Assembly: GCA_910583615.1 (NCBI GenBank)
Contig: CAJTXP010000006.1
Span: forward strand, 62,001 to 126,000
DNA length: 64,000 bases
Source of the DNA: an uncultured Lachnospiraceae bacterium
GTDB taxonomy: Bacteria > Bacillota > Clostridia > Lachnospirales > Lachnospiraceae
Reading direction: 5' to 3'
Numbering within the stretch: position 1 is the first letter of the stretch; every line of letters starts with the position of its first letter. Under the pieces are notes generated by a model that worked only from the letters and a program-made list of their open reading frames with translations, was not told the DNA's origin and made no database searches. The position numbers and the translations under genes were made by a program. Below are positions 16,786-25,446 of the stretch, one piece after another.

Positions 16786-17056
16786 CTTTTATAAAGTGAA
16801 CAATAAGCTGGACATCGACAGCGGAAGAACCGGACAGCCCTGTTATCCATGGACCTGAGTTCCGACTACGGGGAATCTAATGTACATGATGCCGCAGGCA
16901 GGGATCCGCGTCTCCCTGTATTTCAAAGGAGACGAAGAAGAGAGCGCCATAGCGGTGAACTGCATCCGGAGCGGAAAAGGATGTAAAGAAGTCGATCCTC
17001 TGGACAACTGCTCTAATGGAGAAATGCATGCCAACTGGTATATCACATATTATTGA
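16781..17056 (+). pseudogene. Frameshifted remnant resembling a VgrG/baseplate-type spike protein
   Basis: Three frames must be joined to read one protein. Frame 1 gives YDFYKVNNKLDIDSGRTGQP and CYP, then a stop. Frame 2 gives MDLSSDYGESNVHDAAG. Frame 3 gives MMPQAGIRVSLYFKGDEEES, AIAVNCIRSGKGC and more to TGA 17054-17056. The 'MP+AG.RVSLYF.GDEEESAIAVNCIR' part has the shape of the OB-fold repeat of VgrG or gp5-type spike proteins of contractile injection systems. Host-like composition. The identification is by eye and moderate to low; that it is broken is clear. Confidence 0.45.
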
Positions 17057-17067
17057 GGTAGATAAAA

Positions 17068-17127
17068 TGTTGACAAAGAAAGAAATAAAAGAAATTGCCG
17101 GAAAATATGCTGTCGCGTTAAAATGAT
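17068..17127 (+). pseudogene. Truncated small ORF
   Basis: A 19-codon frame, MLTKKEIKEIAGKYAVALK and stop, with GAGG 9 nt before the ATG. It looks like the beginning of a small AT-rich gene that has lost its remainder; 17128-17175 is GC-richer sequence without a frame. It could also be a genuine small peptide. Confidence 0.3.
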
Positions 17128-17175
17128 ATGCGCCCTTCCGCCGTGGAACACGGGTTTGGGGAGTAACTGTCGGAT

Positions 17176-17364
17176 ATGAAAAAAATTACGGATGAAGAAA
17201 AACAGATTTTGTATATGGTGGCAGAGCAATATCAGGAAATGGGGACAATAACCAATGCCTGTCCACGCTGCGGAGGGAAATTGATATATTCTGGAAACGA
17301 TATATCTTATCGTATAATGTGTGAGAATGAATGCGGAATAGTTTTCAGTGTTCGGGGAATCTGA
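17176..17364 (+). CDS. Small zinc-ribbon-like hypothetical protein
   Basis: A 62-residue protein with a helical head and a C-terminal CPRCGGKLIYSG ... CENECGI zinc-ribbon pattern, like the product at 13618. The ribosome site is weak (GGGGAG about 15 nt upstream). It is the last gene of the AT-rich island, and the pyrG terminator hairpin follows. Function unknown. Confidence 0.45.
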   Translation: MKKITDEEKQILYMVAEQYQEMGTITNACPRCGGKLIYSGNDISYRIMCENECGIVFSVRGI

Positions 17365-17368
17365 AATA

Positions 17369-17418
17369 AAACCGCTTCTTCCGCTGCACGTTTTGAACAG
17401 TGCCGGGGAGAAGCGGTT
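17369..17418 (-). terminator. Terminator of pyrG
   Basis: A long stem (AACCGCTTCTTCCGCTGCAC against GTGCCGGGGAGAAGCGGTT). Read on the minus strand it lies just after the pyrG stop and ends in TTTTATTT. It can also act on the plus strand for the zinc-ribbon gene. Confidence 0.75.
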
Positions 17419-17450
17419 ATTTGTCTGACTGATTTTTACTGTGTTTTCTA

Positions 17451-19061
17451 TTACTCCGGAGTCTGCGCCTTCAGCGCTGCTTCCACAAATCCCTTAAACA
17501 ATGGATGAGGCCGGTTGGGCCTTGACTTCAGCTCCGGATGCGCCTGCGTGGCAAGGAAGAAGGGGTGGTCCTTCAGCTCGATCATTTCCACGATCCGTCC
17601 GTCCGGAGACAGTCCGGACAGGGTCAGTCCATGTCCGGTCAGGGCGGAGCGGTAGTCGTTGTTGACCTCATAGCGGTGGCGGTGGCGTTCTTCGATCTGT
17701 TCATTTCCGTACAGCGCATATGCCTTCGTATCCTTATTCAGCACGCAGGGACAGGAACCCAGACGCAGTGTTCCGCCGATGTCCTCCACGCCGTTCTGGT
17801 CCGGCATGAGGGCGATGACCGGGTAGGGAGTATTGGGATTCAACTCCATGCTGTGGGCGTCCTCCAGACCGGCCACATGGCGCGCATACTCCACGATGGC
17901 AAGCTGCATGCCGAGGCACAGGCCCAGAAACGGGATCCGATGTTCTCTTGCATAGCGGATGGCGGTGATCTTGCCGTCTATGCCCCGGTCGCCGAAGCCG
18001 CCGGGCACCAGGATGCCGGTGACATCTCCGAGCATTTCCGCCGCATTCTCTTCCGTGATGAGTTCAGAATCGATCCATTTGATATTTACGACGGCCCGGT
18101 TGTCGATGCCGCCGTGCTTCAGCGCTTCCACGACGGAAATATAGGCGTCATGGAGCTGGATGTATTTTCCAACCAGCGCAATATTGACTTCCGTTACCGG
18201 GTGGCGGAGCTTGTTGACCATCTCGGTCCAGTCGGTCAGGTCCGGTTCCGGACAGGGAAGACGCAGGCATTCGCACGCCACCTGTGCCAGATGCTCCTCT
18301 TCCATGGCCAGGGGAGCTTCATACAGATATTCCACGTCCAGGTTCTGCAGTACGTTGTTCTTCGGCACGTTGCAGAACAGGGCAATCTTGTCTTTAATGC
18401 CCTTTTCCAGCGGAAGCTCCGTGCGGCAGACGATGATATCCGGCTGGATTCCCATGCCCTGCAGCTCCTTGACGGACGCCTGGGTGGGTTTGGTTTTCAT
18501 CTCTCCGGAAGCTTTCAGATAAGGAATCAGAGTCACATGGATGATGATGGCGTTGTCGTGCCCCACCTCATGCTGGAACTGCCGGATTGCCTCCAGGAAA
18601 GGCTGGCTTTCAATGTCGCCCACTGTGCCGCCGGTTTCGATGATGGCAATATGCATGTCCTCAGAGGTGTAATTCCGATAGAACCGGCTCTTAATCTCAT
18701 TGGTAATGTGAGGAATGACCTGTACAGTCCCGCCGCCGTAATCGCCCCGGCGCTCCTTCTGCAGGACGGACCAGTAGACCTTGCCGGTGGTGACGTTGGA
18801 ATTCTTGTCCAGACTCTCGTCAATAAAACGCTCGTAATGTCCCAGATCCAGGTCGGTCTCAGCCCCGTCGTCGGTGACGAACACTTCACCATGCTGAACC
18901 GGGTTCATGGTTCCGGGGTCGATGTTGATGTACGGGTCGAATTTCTGCATGGTGACCCTGTAGCCCCGCGCCTTCAAAAGGCGTCCCAGCGAGGCGGCAG
19001 TGATCCCTTTCCCCAGACCGGACACAACTCCTCCTGTAACAAATACGTATTTGACTGGCAT
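17451..19061 (-). CDS. pyrG: CTP synthase
   Basis: A 536-residue full-length enzyme converting UTP to CTP with ATP and glutamine. The synthetase domain starts KYVFVTGGVVSGLGKG (3-18). The C-terminal class I glutaminase domain has the nucleophile in GLCLGMQ and the catalytic His-Pro-Glu in QAHPELKSRP. The start is set by AGGAGG shortly upstream on the minus strand; an in-frame start 22 codons earlier has no ribosome site. It is divergent from ftsH and monocistronic by appearance. Confidence 0.97.
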   Translation of the reverse strand: MPVKYVFVTGGVVSGLGKGITAASLGRLLKARGYRVTMQKFDPYINIDPGTMNPVQHGEVFVTDDGAETDLDLGHYERFIDESLDKNSNVTTGKVYWSVLQKERRGDYGGGTVQVIPHITNEIKSRFYRNYTSEDMHIAIIETGGTVGDIESQPFLEAIRQFQHEVGHDNAIIIHVTLIPYLKASGEMKTKPTQASVKELQGMGIQPDIIVCRTELPLEKGIKDKIALFCNVPKNNVLQNLDVEYLYEAPLAMEEEHLAQVACECLRLPCPEPDLTDWTEMVNKLRHPVTEVNIALVGKYIQLHDAYISVVEALKHGGIDNRAVVNIKWIDSELITEENAAEMLGDVTGILVPGGFGDRGIDGKITAIRYAREHRIPFLGLCLGMQLAIVEYARHVAGLEDAHSMELNPNTPYPVIALMPDQNGVEDIGGTLRLGSCPCVLNKDTKAYALYGNEQIEERHRHRYEVNNDYRSALTGHGLTLSGLSPDGRIVEMIELKDHPFFLATQAHPELKSRPNRPHPLFKGFVEAALKAQTPE

Positions 19062-19125
19062 ATGATTTGATTCCTCCTGAACTGTCTGTGTGAAAATGTT
19101 AGGCTCAAAAATAAAAACTCTTTTC

Positions 19126-19131
19126 ATTATA
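19126..19131 (-). promoter_or_regulatory. Probable -10 of the pyrG promoter
   Basis: TATAAT on the minus strand, about 65 bp before the pyrG start. No good -35 is seen 16-18 bp away (the region is TTTTTTCC). Attenuation by C-tract slippage is known for pyrG in Firmicutes, but no initiating GGGC is evident here. Confidence 0.4.
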
Positions 19132-19193
19132 GCTTATCCGCCGGAAAAAATCCACCTGTTTTCTCTTCTCAAAGGTAAAATTCTTTTTTATGT

Positions 19194-19264
19194 GTTACTT
19201 TTTACGGTGGTTGTGGCCTGCGCCCTGGACCTCTGTGATCTGCAGCGCTGTGTGGACTGGAACA
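19194..19264. repeat. Fragment of a family A palindromic element
   Basis: Begins GTTACTTTTTACGG and carries the left arm of copies 1 and 2 (CCTGGACCTCTGTGATCTGC, then AGCGCTGTGTGGACTGGA). Similarity ends near 19264, before the centre of the palindrome, and there is no right end nearby. It is a half-element left by a deletion in the pyrG-ftsH divergent gap. Confidence 0.75.
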
Positions 19265-19318
19265 GACGGAATTTATATTTATTTTAGAAAAGGGCTGAAA
19301 AATTTCTCACAAGGTGTA

Positions 19319-19347
19319 TTGATTTTAAAATGAAGGTTCACTATAAT
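19319..19347 (+). promoter_or_regulatory. Sigma-A promoter of ftsH
   Basis: TTGATT (19319-19324), a 17-bp spacer and a perfect TATAAT (19342-19347), 29 bp before the start codon. Confidence 0.8.
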
Positions 19348-19376
19348 AGGAAGTGCTATGCGCAAGGAGGAGAAAG

Positions 19377-21272
19377 ATGAATGACAAAAATACTCCATCA
19401 GGATCTGGAGATAACAATCAAAAAGGACCAAAGAACCGTCAAAGTATTGTCATATTTATAGTTTTTATGCTGGCGAGTTTCCTGGCGCTGAACTTCATAC
19501 AGAATTTCATGAAGGATGCAGGCTCAAAGGAGATCGGTTATAACGAATTTATTGAGATGCTTGAGGAGGATAAGGTAGAAAAAGTCGAAGATACCGGCCT
19601 TACCTGGGAGATCACTCCAAGAACCCAGCCGATGGAAAATGCGGAGATTACTTATTATACAGGAAAGATGGATGATGAGGCTCTTCTGCCCCTTTTGAAG
19701 GAGAAGGGCGTGGAGATCACACCATACATCCAGGATACTTTTTCCACACTGGTCTGGCAGGTGGTGTGGAGCCTGCTTCCGCTGCTTTTAATCTGGGTGG
19801 CATTTGGCTACCTGATGCGCCGGATGGGCGGCGGCGGAATGATGGGCGTGGGAAAGAGCAAGGCGAAGGTCTATATTGAGAAGGAGACCGGCGTGACTTT
19901 TAAGGATGTGGCAGGCCAGGAGGAGGCGAAAGAGTCTCTCGTGGAAGTGGTGGATTTTCTGCATAATCCGGAACGCTATGCGGAGATTGGGGCAAAACTT
20001 CCCAAAGGTGCGCTTCTGGTGGGACCGCCCGGTACCGGCAAGACGCTGCTGGCGAAGGCGGTGGCGGGAGAGGCCCATGTGCCTTTCTTCTCTCTGTCCG
20101 GTTCTGATTTTGTGGAAATGTTCGTGGGTGTGGGCGCGTCCCGTGTCCGCGACCTGTTTGACGAGGCGAAGAAGAACGCTCCCTGTATCATTTTTATTGA
20201 TGAGATCGATGCCATCGGCAAAAGCCGGGATTCCAAACTGGGAGGAAATGACGAGCGGGAACAGACGCTGAACCAGCTTCTGGCAGAAATGGACGGTTTT
20301 GAGAGCAACAAGGCGTGTCTTGTGCTGGCTGCGACCAATCGTCCGGAGATCCTGGATCAGGCGCTTCTGCGTCCGGGCCGCTTTGACCGGCGCATCATCG
20401 TAGAACGTCCGGACCTGAAAGGCCGTGTGGATGTGCTGAAGGTACATGCCAAGAATGTGCGGCTGGATGAGACGGTGGATCTGGAAGCCATCGCGCTTGC
20501 CACCAGCGGCGCAGTCGGGTCAGATCTTGCCAATATGATCAACGAGGCGGCGATTCTTGCGGTGAAGAACGGCAGACAGGCAGTGTCGCAGAAGGATCTG
20601 TTTGAAGCAGTGGAAGTGGTTCTGATGGGCAAAGAGAAGAAGGACCGGATTCTCAGCGCGGAAGAGCGTAAGATCGTTTCCTATCATGAGGTGGGGCATG
20701 CGCTGGTCAGTGCGCTTCAGAAGGATTCCGAACCGGTGCAGAAGATCACGATCGTTCCCCGTACCATGGGGGCGCTGGGTTATGTCATGCATGTGCCGGA
20801 GGAAGAGAAATATCTGAATACGAAAAAAGAGATCGAAGCCATGCTGGTGGGCTATCTGGGCGGGCGTGCGGCAGAAGAACTGGTGTTCGAGACAGTGACG
20901 ACCGGCGCGGCCAATGATATCCAGCAGGCCACCAAGATTGCCCGGGCCATGGTGACCCAGTACGGCATGTCCGAAAAATTCGGCCTGATGGGACTGGAGT
21001 CCAAAGAGAGCCTGTACCTGAACAACGGAACGGTTCTGAACTGCAGTGATGAAACGGCGGCAGACGTGGACAGCGAGGTCATGCGGATCCTGAAGGAATC
21101 CTATGCAGAGGCGAAGCGGCTTCTGTCGGAGAACCGGGACTGTCTGGATAAGATTGCGGAGTTCCTGATTGAGAAAGAGACCATTACAGGCAAGGAATTC
21201 ATGGAAATTTTTCATAAGGTAAAAGCGGAAGAGGATGGATACCAGCAGGAAGAGCTGATATTTGCAGAATAA
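19377..21272 (+). CDS. ftsH: ATP-dependent zinc metalloprotease FtsH
   Basis: A 631-residue membrane-anchored AAA+ protease for quality control of membrane and regulatory proteins. TM1 is at about 22-42 and TM2 at about 122-148, with the small extracytoplasmic domain between. Walker A is GPPGTGKT (216-223), Walker B IIFIDEIDAI (271-280), the second region of homology ends LRPGRFDRR, and the zinc site is HEVGH (437-441). GGAGGAG precedes ATG 19377; the in-frame GTG eight codons earlier is not used by this criterion. Confidence 0.97.
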   Translation: MNDKNTPSGSGDNNQKGPKNRQSIVIFIVFMLASFLALNFIQNFMKDAGSKEIGYNEFIEMLEEDKVEKVEDTGLTWEITPRTQPMENAEITYYTGKMDDEALLPLLKEKGVEITPYIQDTFSTLVWQVVWSLLPLLLIWVAFGYLMRRMGGGGMMGVGKSKAKVYIEKETGVTFKDVAGQEEAKESLVEVVDFLHNPERYAEIGAKLPKGALLVGPPGTGKTLLAKAVAGEAHVPFFSLSGSDFVEMFVGVGASRVRDLFDEAKKNAPCIIFIDEIDAIGKSRDSKLGGNDEREQTLNQLLAEMDGFESNKACLVLAATNRPEILDQALLRPGRFDRRIIVERPDLKGRVDVLKVHAKNVRLDETVDLEAIALATSGAVGSDLANMINEAAILAVKNGRQAVSQKDLFEAVEVVLMGKEKKDRILSAEERKIVSYHEVGHALVSALQKDSEPVQKITIVPRTMGALGYVMHVPEEEKYLNTKKEIEAMLVGYLGGRAAEELVFETVTTGAANDIQQATKIARAMVTQYGMSEKFGLMGLESKESLYLNNGTVLNCSDETAADVDSEVMRILKESYAEAKRLLSENRDCLDKIAEFLIEKETITGKEFMEIFHKVKAEEDGYQQEELIFAE

Positions 21273-21384
21273 AACAGAAGGACCTGCCGCAGGACGCGGT
21301 TGCCAGCGCAATGTTGTTTTATGCGGCTGTCAGCTGTATTCTGCGGCAGACTCTGGTTATGGATGAAAAAAGGGAGGATGGGAT

Positions 21385-23199
21385 ATGGCGTTTGATATTG
21401 AGGAAGAGCTGAAGAAACTGCCTGCAAAGCCGGGGGTCTATCTGATGCATGACGAAAGGGATGCCATTATCTATGTGGGAAAGGCCATTTCTCTGAAAAA
21501 CCGTGTCCGTCAGTATTTTCAGTCCAGCAGAAACAAGGGCGTCAAGATCGAGCAGATGGTAACGCATATCCAGAGATTTGAATACATCATTACGGATTCA
21601 GAGCTGGAGGCGCTGGTACTGGAGTGCAATCTGATCAAGGAACACCGTCCCAAATACAATACCATGCTGATGGATGACAAAAGTTATCCGTTCATTAAAG
21701 TGACAGTGCAGGAAGACTACCCACGGGTCATGCTGGCAAGGCAGATGCATAAGGACCGGGCAAAATATTTTGGGCCCTATACGAGCGCAGGGGCAGTGAA
21801 GGATACCATCGACCTGATCCACAAGCTGTACGGCATCCGCACCTGCAACAAGGCGCTGCCGAAGATGCAGGGAAAGGAAAGACCCTGTCTGAATTATCAT
21901 ATTCATCAGTGTCCGGCGCCCTGCCAGGGTTATATTTCCAAAGAGGCATATGGAGAGTCTGTGAAAAAAGCTCTTTCCTTTCTGAACGGGAATTATCCGC
22001 TGATCCAGAAAGAGCTGGAGGAGAAGATGCAGGCGGCGTCGGAAGAACTGGAGTTTGAGAAAGCCATTGAGTACCGGGAACTGTTAAACAGTGTGAGCAA
22101 GATCGCCCAGAAACAGAAGATTACCAGCAGCCATATGGAGGACAAAGATGTGATTGCCATGGCGTCGGATCAGGAAGACGCAGTGGTGCAGATCTTTTTT
22201 ATCCGGGAGGGCAGACTGATCGGCAGGGACCATTTTTGTCTGCACATTGCGGGAGAGGAGAATCCAGAAGAGATCCTGACCACGTTTTTAAAGCAGTTTT
22301 ATGCCGGAACTCCGTACATTCCCCGGGAACTGATGATCCAGTGTGAGATCCGTGAAAAAGAGTTGATTCAGGAATGGCTGAGCGGCAGAAAGGGACAGCG
22401 GGTCCACATACAGGTGCCAAGAAAGGGCGAGAAGGAAAAACTGGTGGAGCTGGCTATGAAAAATGCGCAGATGGTGCTGACGCAGGATAAGGAGCGTATC
22501 CGGAGAGAGGAAGGGCGTACCATCGGCGCCATGAAGGAGATCGCAAAGCTTCTGGGACTGCCGGGGATCAACCGGGTGGAAGCGTACGATATCTCCAATA
22601 TCAGCGGTTTTCAGACTGTGGGTTCCATGGTGGTTTATGAAAAAGGCCGTCCGAAACGTTCGGATTACCGGAAATTCCGGATCCGGGGAGTGAAAGGCGC
22701 AGACGACTATGCCAGCATGGAAGAGATGCTTACCAGACGGCTTTCTCATTATGAGAATTATCCGGATCTGATCATGATGGACGGTGGAAGAGGGCAGGTG
22801 AACATCGCCCTGAAGGTCATGGACGCCGTAGGAGTCCATGTGCCCGTGTGCGGCATGGTCAAGGACGACCGGCACCGGACCCGGGGGATTTATTTTAATA
22901 ATGTGGAACTTCCCATCGACCGGGACAGCGAGGGCTTCCGTCTGGTGACGCGGATTCAGGACGAGGCGCACCGTTTTGCCATTGAATACCACCGGTCCCT
23001 GCGGAGTAAAGAGCAGGTCCATTCGATTCTGGACGACATTCCCGGCATCGGCCCGGCCCGCAGAAAAGCGCTGATGAAGGGGTTTCAGACGCTGGACGAC
23101 ATCCGGTCGGCCGGTATCGAAGAACTGGCGTCGGTTCCCGGTATGAATATGCGGTCTGCCAGACAGGTTTTTGATTTCTTTCATGTTGATAAGCAGTAA
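21385..23199 (+). CDS. uvrC: Excinuclease ABC subunit C
   Basis: A 604-residue nucleotide-excision-repair endonuclease making the 3' and 5' incisions around lesions marked by UvrAB. It has an N-terminal GIY-YIG domain (KPGVYLMHDERDAIIYVGKA, about 12-31), a Cys-rich patch (CNKALP ... CLNYHIHQCPAPCQG), a UvrB-interacting UVR motif (EKMQAASEELEFEKAIEYRE), the RNase H-like C-terminal nuclease domain (MMDGGRGQVNIAL) and tandem HhH (DDIPGIGPARRKAL). GGGAGG lies upstream of the start. Confidence 0.96.
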   Translation: MAFDIEEELKKLPAKPGVYLMHDERDAIIYVGKAISLKNRVRQYFQSSRNKGVKIEQMVTHIQRFEYIITDSELEALVLECNLIKEHRPKYNTMLMDDKSYPFIKVTVQEDYPRVMLARQMHKDRAKYFGPYTSAGAVKDTIDLIHKLYGIRTCNKALPKMQGKERPCLNYHIHQCPAPCQGYISKEAYGESVKKALSFLNGNYPLIQKELEEKMQAASEELEFEKAIEYRELLNSVSKIAQKQKITSSHMEDKDVIAMASDQEDAVVQIFFIREGRLIGRDHFCLHIAGEENPEEILTTFLKQFYAGTPYIPRELMIQCEIREKELIQEWLSGRKGQRVHIQVPRKGEKEKLVELAMKNAQMVLTQDKERIRREEGRTIGAMKEIAKLLGLPGINRVEAYDISNISGFQTVGSMVVYEKGRPKRSDYRKFRIRGVKGADDYASMEEMLTRRLSHYENYPDLIMMDGGRGQVNIALKVMDAVGVHVPVCGMVKDDRHRTRGIYFNNVELPIDRDSEGFRLVTRIQDEAHRFAIEYHRSLRSKEQVHSILDDIPGIGPARRKALMKGFQTLDDIRSAGIEELASVPGMNMRSARQVFDFFHVDKQ

Positions 23200-23263
23200 A
23201 AAAAATGGTATGATTTTTTTAACGTCGTATATATGGATATGCGGGAGAAGGAGAACATATTTT

Positions 23264-24193
23264 ATGAAGACAGTGACACTGAATAAAATGATCGACAAGC
23301 TGGGACTTAAGAATCTGGTCCCGGAGGTCGAGACTGAGGGAATCGAGATCAACAGCGCGGAAATCAACCGGCCGGCGCTTCAGCTTGCCGGGTATTTTGA
23401 ACATTTTGCCTGTGAACGCGTGCAGATCATCGGGTATGTGGAATATACCTATTTGAACAGCCTGGATCCGGAAGTGAAGATGAAAAACTATGAGCTTTTC
23501 ATGTCCAGCAGGATTCCCTGCGTGATCTACGCATCCAGGACAGAGCCGGACGAGGCCATGATTGAGCTGGCGAAAAAATATAAGAAACCGCTGCTTCTGA
23601 GTGACCGCGCCACGTCGTCGCTGATGGCGGAGATTATCCGCTGGCTGAATGTGGAGCTGGCGCCCTGTATCTCCATTCACGGCGTGCTGGTGGATGTGTA
23701 CGGCGAGGGTGTGCTGATCATGGGTGAGAGCGGCATCGGCAAGAGCGAGGCGGCGCTGGAGCTTCTGAAGAGAGGACATCGTCTGATTACGGACGATGTG
23801 GTGGAGATCCACAAGGTCAGCGACGATACGCTGGTCGGGACGTCGCCGGAAATTACGCGGCACTTTATTGAGCTGCGCGGCATTGGGATCATCGACGTGA
23901 AGACACTGTACGGTGTGGAGAGCGTTAAGGAGACCCAGAACATTGATATGGTGATCAAGCTGGAAGAGTGGGACAAGGATAAGGAGTATGACCGTCTGGG
24001 GCTCAATGAAGAGTATACGGAATTCCTGGGGAACAAGGTCATCTGTCATTCCATTCCCATCCGTCCGGGCAGAAACCTTGCCATTATCGTGGAGGCTGCC
24101 GCAGTCAATCACAGGCAGAAGAAGATGGGATACAATGCAGCGCAGGAACTGTACCGGAGAGTACAGGAAAGCATCAATAAAAATAAACATTGA
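23264..24193 (+). CDS. hprK: HPr kinase/phosphorylase
   Basis: A 309-residue bifunctional kinase and phosphorylase acting on Ser46 of HPr, the main carbon catabolite sensor in low-GC Gram-positives. The P-loop GESGIGKS (154-161) is followed by the family signature ELRGIGIIDVKTLYG. AAGGAG precedes ATG 23264; the frame is open 31 codons further into the uvrC end, but without a ribosome site. It sits 64 bp after uvrC and 17 bp before the glucokinase gene, so catabolite control and glucose phosphorylation are co-expressed. Confidence 0.95.
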   Translation: MKTVTLNKMIDKLGLKNLVPEVETEGIEINSAEINRPALQLAGYFEHFACERVQIIGYVEYTYLNSLDPEVKMKNYELFMSSRIPCVIYASRTEPDEAMIELAKKYKKPLLLSDRATSSLMAEIIRWLNVELAPCISIHGVLVDVYGEGVLIMGESGIGKSEAALELLKRGHRLITDDVVEIHKVSDDTLVGTSPEITRHFIELRGIGIIDVKTLYGVESVKETQNIDMVIKLEEWDKDKEYDRLGLNEEYTEFLGNKVICHSIPIRPGRNLAIIVEAAAVNHRQKKMGYNAAQELYRRVQESINKNKH

Positions 24194-24210
24194 CAAGGGG
24201 GAAACAAAAC

Positions 24211-25149
24211 ATGAAAGATTATTGCTTTGGAATTGATGTAGGTGGGACGACAGTGAAGATGGGGCTTTTTAAGACCGATGGACAGCTGGTGGAAAAATGG
24301 GAGATTCCTACCCGTACAGAAGACGGCGGGAAAGCTATCCTGCCGGACATTGCGGCCTATGCGATGGCAAAGCTGGTGGAGAAGGACATTTCCAGAGAAG
24401 AAGTGGCAGGGATCGGGATCGGCGTTCCCGGACCGATCGACGCAGAAGGAGTCGTTCCTCACACGGCGAATCTTGGCTGGGGTTATAAAGAAGTGACAAA
24501 AGAACTGTCGGAGCTGACCGGAGTTGTCTGCAGGGGCGGAAACGACGCCAATGTGGCTGCGCTGGGAGAGATGTGGAAGGGTGCGGCAGCAGGCCACAAA
24601 AGCGGTGTCATGGTTACTCTGGGAACCGGCGTGGGCGGCGGCATCATCGTTGACGGGCGGATCGTCGTAGGAACCAACGGCGCAGGCGGAGAGATCGGGC
24701 ATATTCACGTGGATGACGATATTCCATGGCTCTGCGGCTGTGGGAACCAGGGATGCCTGGAGCAGGTGGCTTCCGCCAATGGAGTGGTACGGCTTGCAAA
24801 ATGGATGCAGGAAACTGAAAAAAAAGAGAGCGTTCTGGATCTGGAGACCATGACTGCCAAAGACATATGGGATGCGGTCAAGGACGGAGATTCGTTCGCC
24901 TGCCAGGTGGCGGAACGTTTTGGAAAATACCTAGGGACAGCTCTGGCGAACATTGCAAGTACTGTGGATCCGGAGGTGTTCGTCATCGGAGGCGGCGTAT
25001 CCAAGGCGGGACCGGTGATTCTCGACTATATTAAGAAATATTATGTGAAATATACCTATAAAGGCTGCAGGGACGCAGAGTTTGTTCTGGCGACTCTTGG
25101 AAATGACGCCGGGATCTTCGGATCAGCGAGACTGGTGATTGAGGAGTAG
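24211..25149 (+). CDS. glcK: ROK-family glucokinase
   Basis: A 312-residue cytosolic kinase phosphorylating glucose with ATP. It has the N-terminal DVGGTTVKMG phosphate loop, the sugar-binding GNDANVAALGE, the ROK zinc motif CGCGNQGCLEQ, and a GGGVSKAG adenosine segment. AAGGGGG precedes ATG 24211. Co-transcribed with hprK. Confidence 0.92.
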   Translation: MKDYCFGIDVGGTTVKMGLFKTDGQLVEKWEIPTRTEDGGKAILPDIAAYAMAKLVEKDISREEVAGIGIGVPGPIDAEGVVPHTANLGWGYKEVTKELSELTGVVCRGGNDANVAALGEMWKGAAAGHKSGVMVTLGTGVGGGIIVDGRIVVGTNGAGGEIGHIHVDDDIPWLCGCGNQGCLEQVASANGVVRLAKWMQETEKKESVLDLETMTAKDIWDAVKDGDSFACQVAERFGKYLGTALANIASTVDPEVFVIGGGVSKAGPVILDYIKKYYVKYTYKGCRDAEFVLATLGNDAGIFGSARLVIEE

Positions 25150-25197
25150 GCGTACACAGAAAAAGCGTGCGGCGGTTTTTGGACAGGAGATGAAAAA

Positions 25198-25234
25198 AGC
25201 ATAAAGCCCATGACCGTATCATGGGCTTTATGCT
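25198..25234 (-). terminator. Strong hairpin terminator
   Basis: A perfect 16-bp stem, AGCATAAAGCCCATGA (25198-25213) with TCATGGGCTTTATGCT (25219-25234). On the minus strand it is followed by TTTTTTC, so it ends the small minus-strand gene; it may also stop readthrough from glcK. Confidence 0.85.
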
Positions 25235-25259
25235 TTCAGATGCAGAGCGTTTGCGTGCA

Positions 25260-25400
25260 TCAATCGTCTTCCAGCATGGATTGAAAAATATCTTTTAATG
25301 CTTTCAGACTTTCATTGTCAGGCGACTCCTGCAGTGCCCGTTCGAGCCAGCCAAGAGCAAGCCTGATAAAACCCTGAAACTGTTTATTTGTCATGCCCAT
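25260..25400 (-). CDS. Small helical protein (46 residues)
   Basis: MGMTNKQFQGFIRLALGWLE, then RALQESPDNESLKALKDIFQ, SMLEDD and stop. GAGGTGATC immediately precedes the ATG, a strong consensus promoter lies 47 bp upstream on the same strand, and a perfect terminator follows, so this is a full transcription unit despite its size. Predicted as two amphipathic helices, cytosolic. The 'MTNKQFQGFIRL' head resembles short conserved Clostridia proteins of unknown role. It is divergent from the radical SAM gene at 25512. Confidence 0.7.
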   Translation of the reverse strand: MGMTNKQFQGFIRLALGWLERALQESPDNESLKALKDIFQSMLEDD

Positions 25401-25446
25401 TTGATCACCTCATTTCAAGCGGTTCTGTATGCAGGTTACTACTGAT

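Noticed and set aside
21284..21349. CTGCCGCAG / CTGCGGCAG inverted repeat between ftsH and uvrC.
   Set aside because: The 9-bp arms are 48 bp apart, there is no T-tract and no second pairing region. Could be chance.
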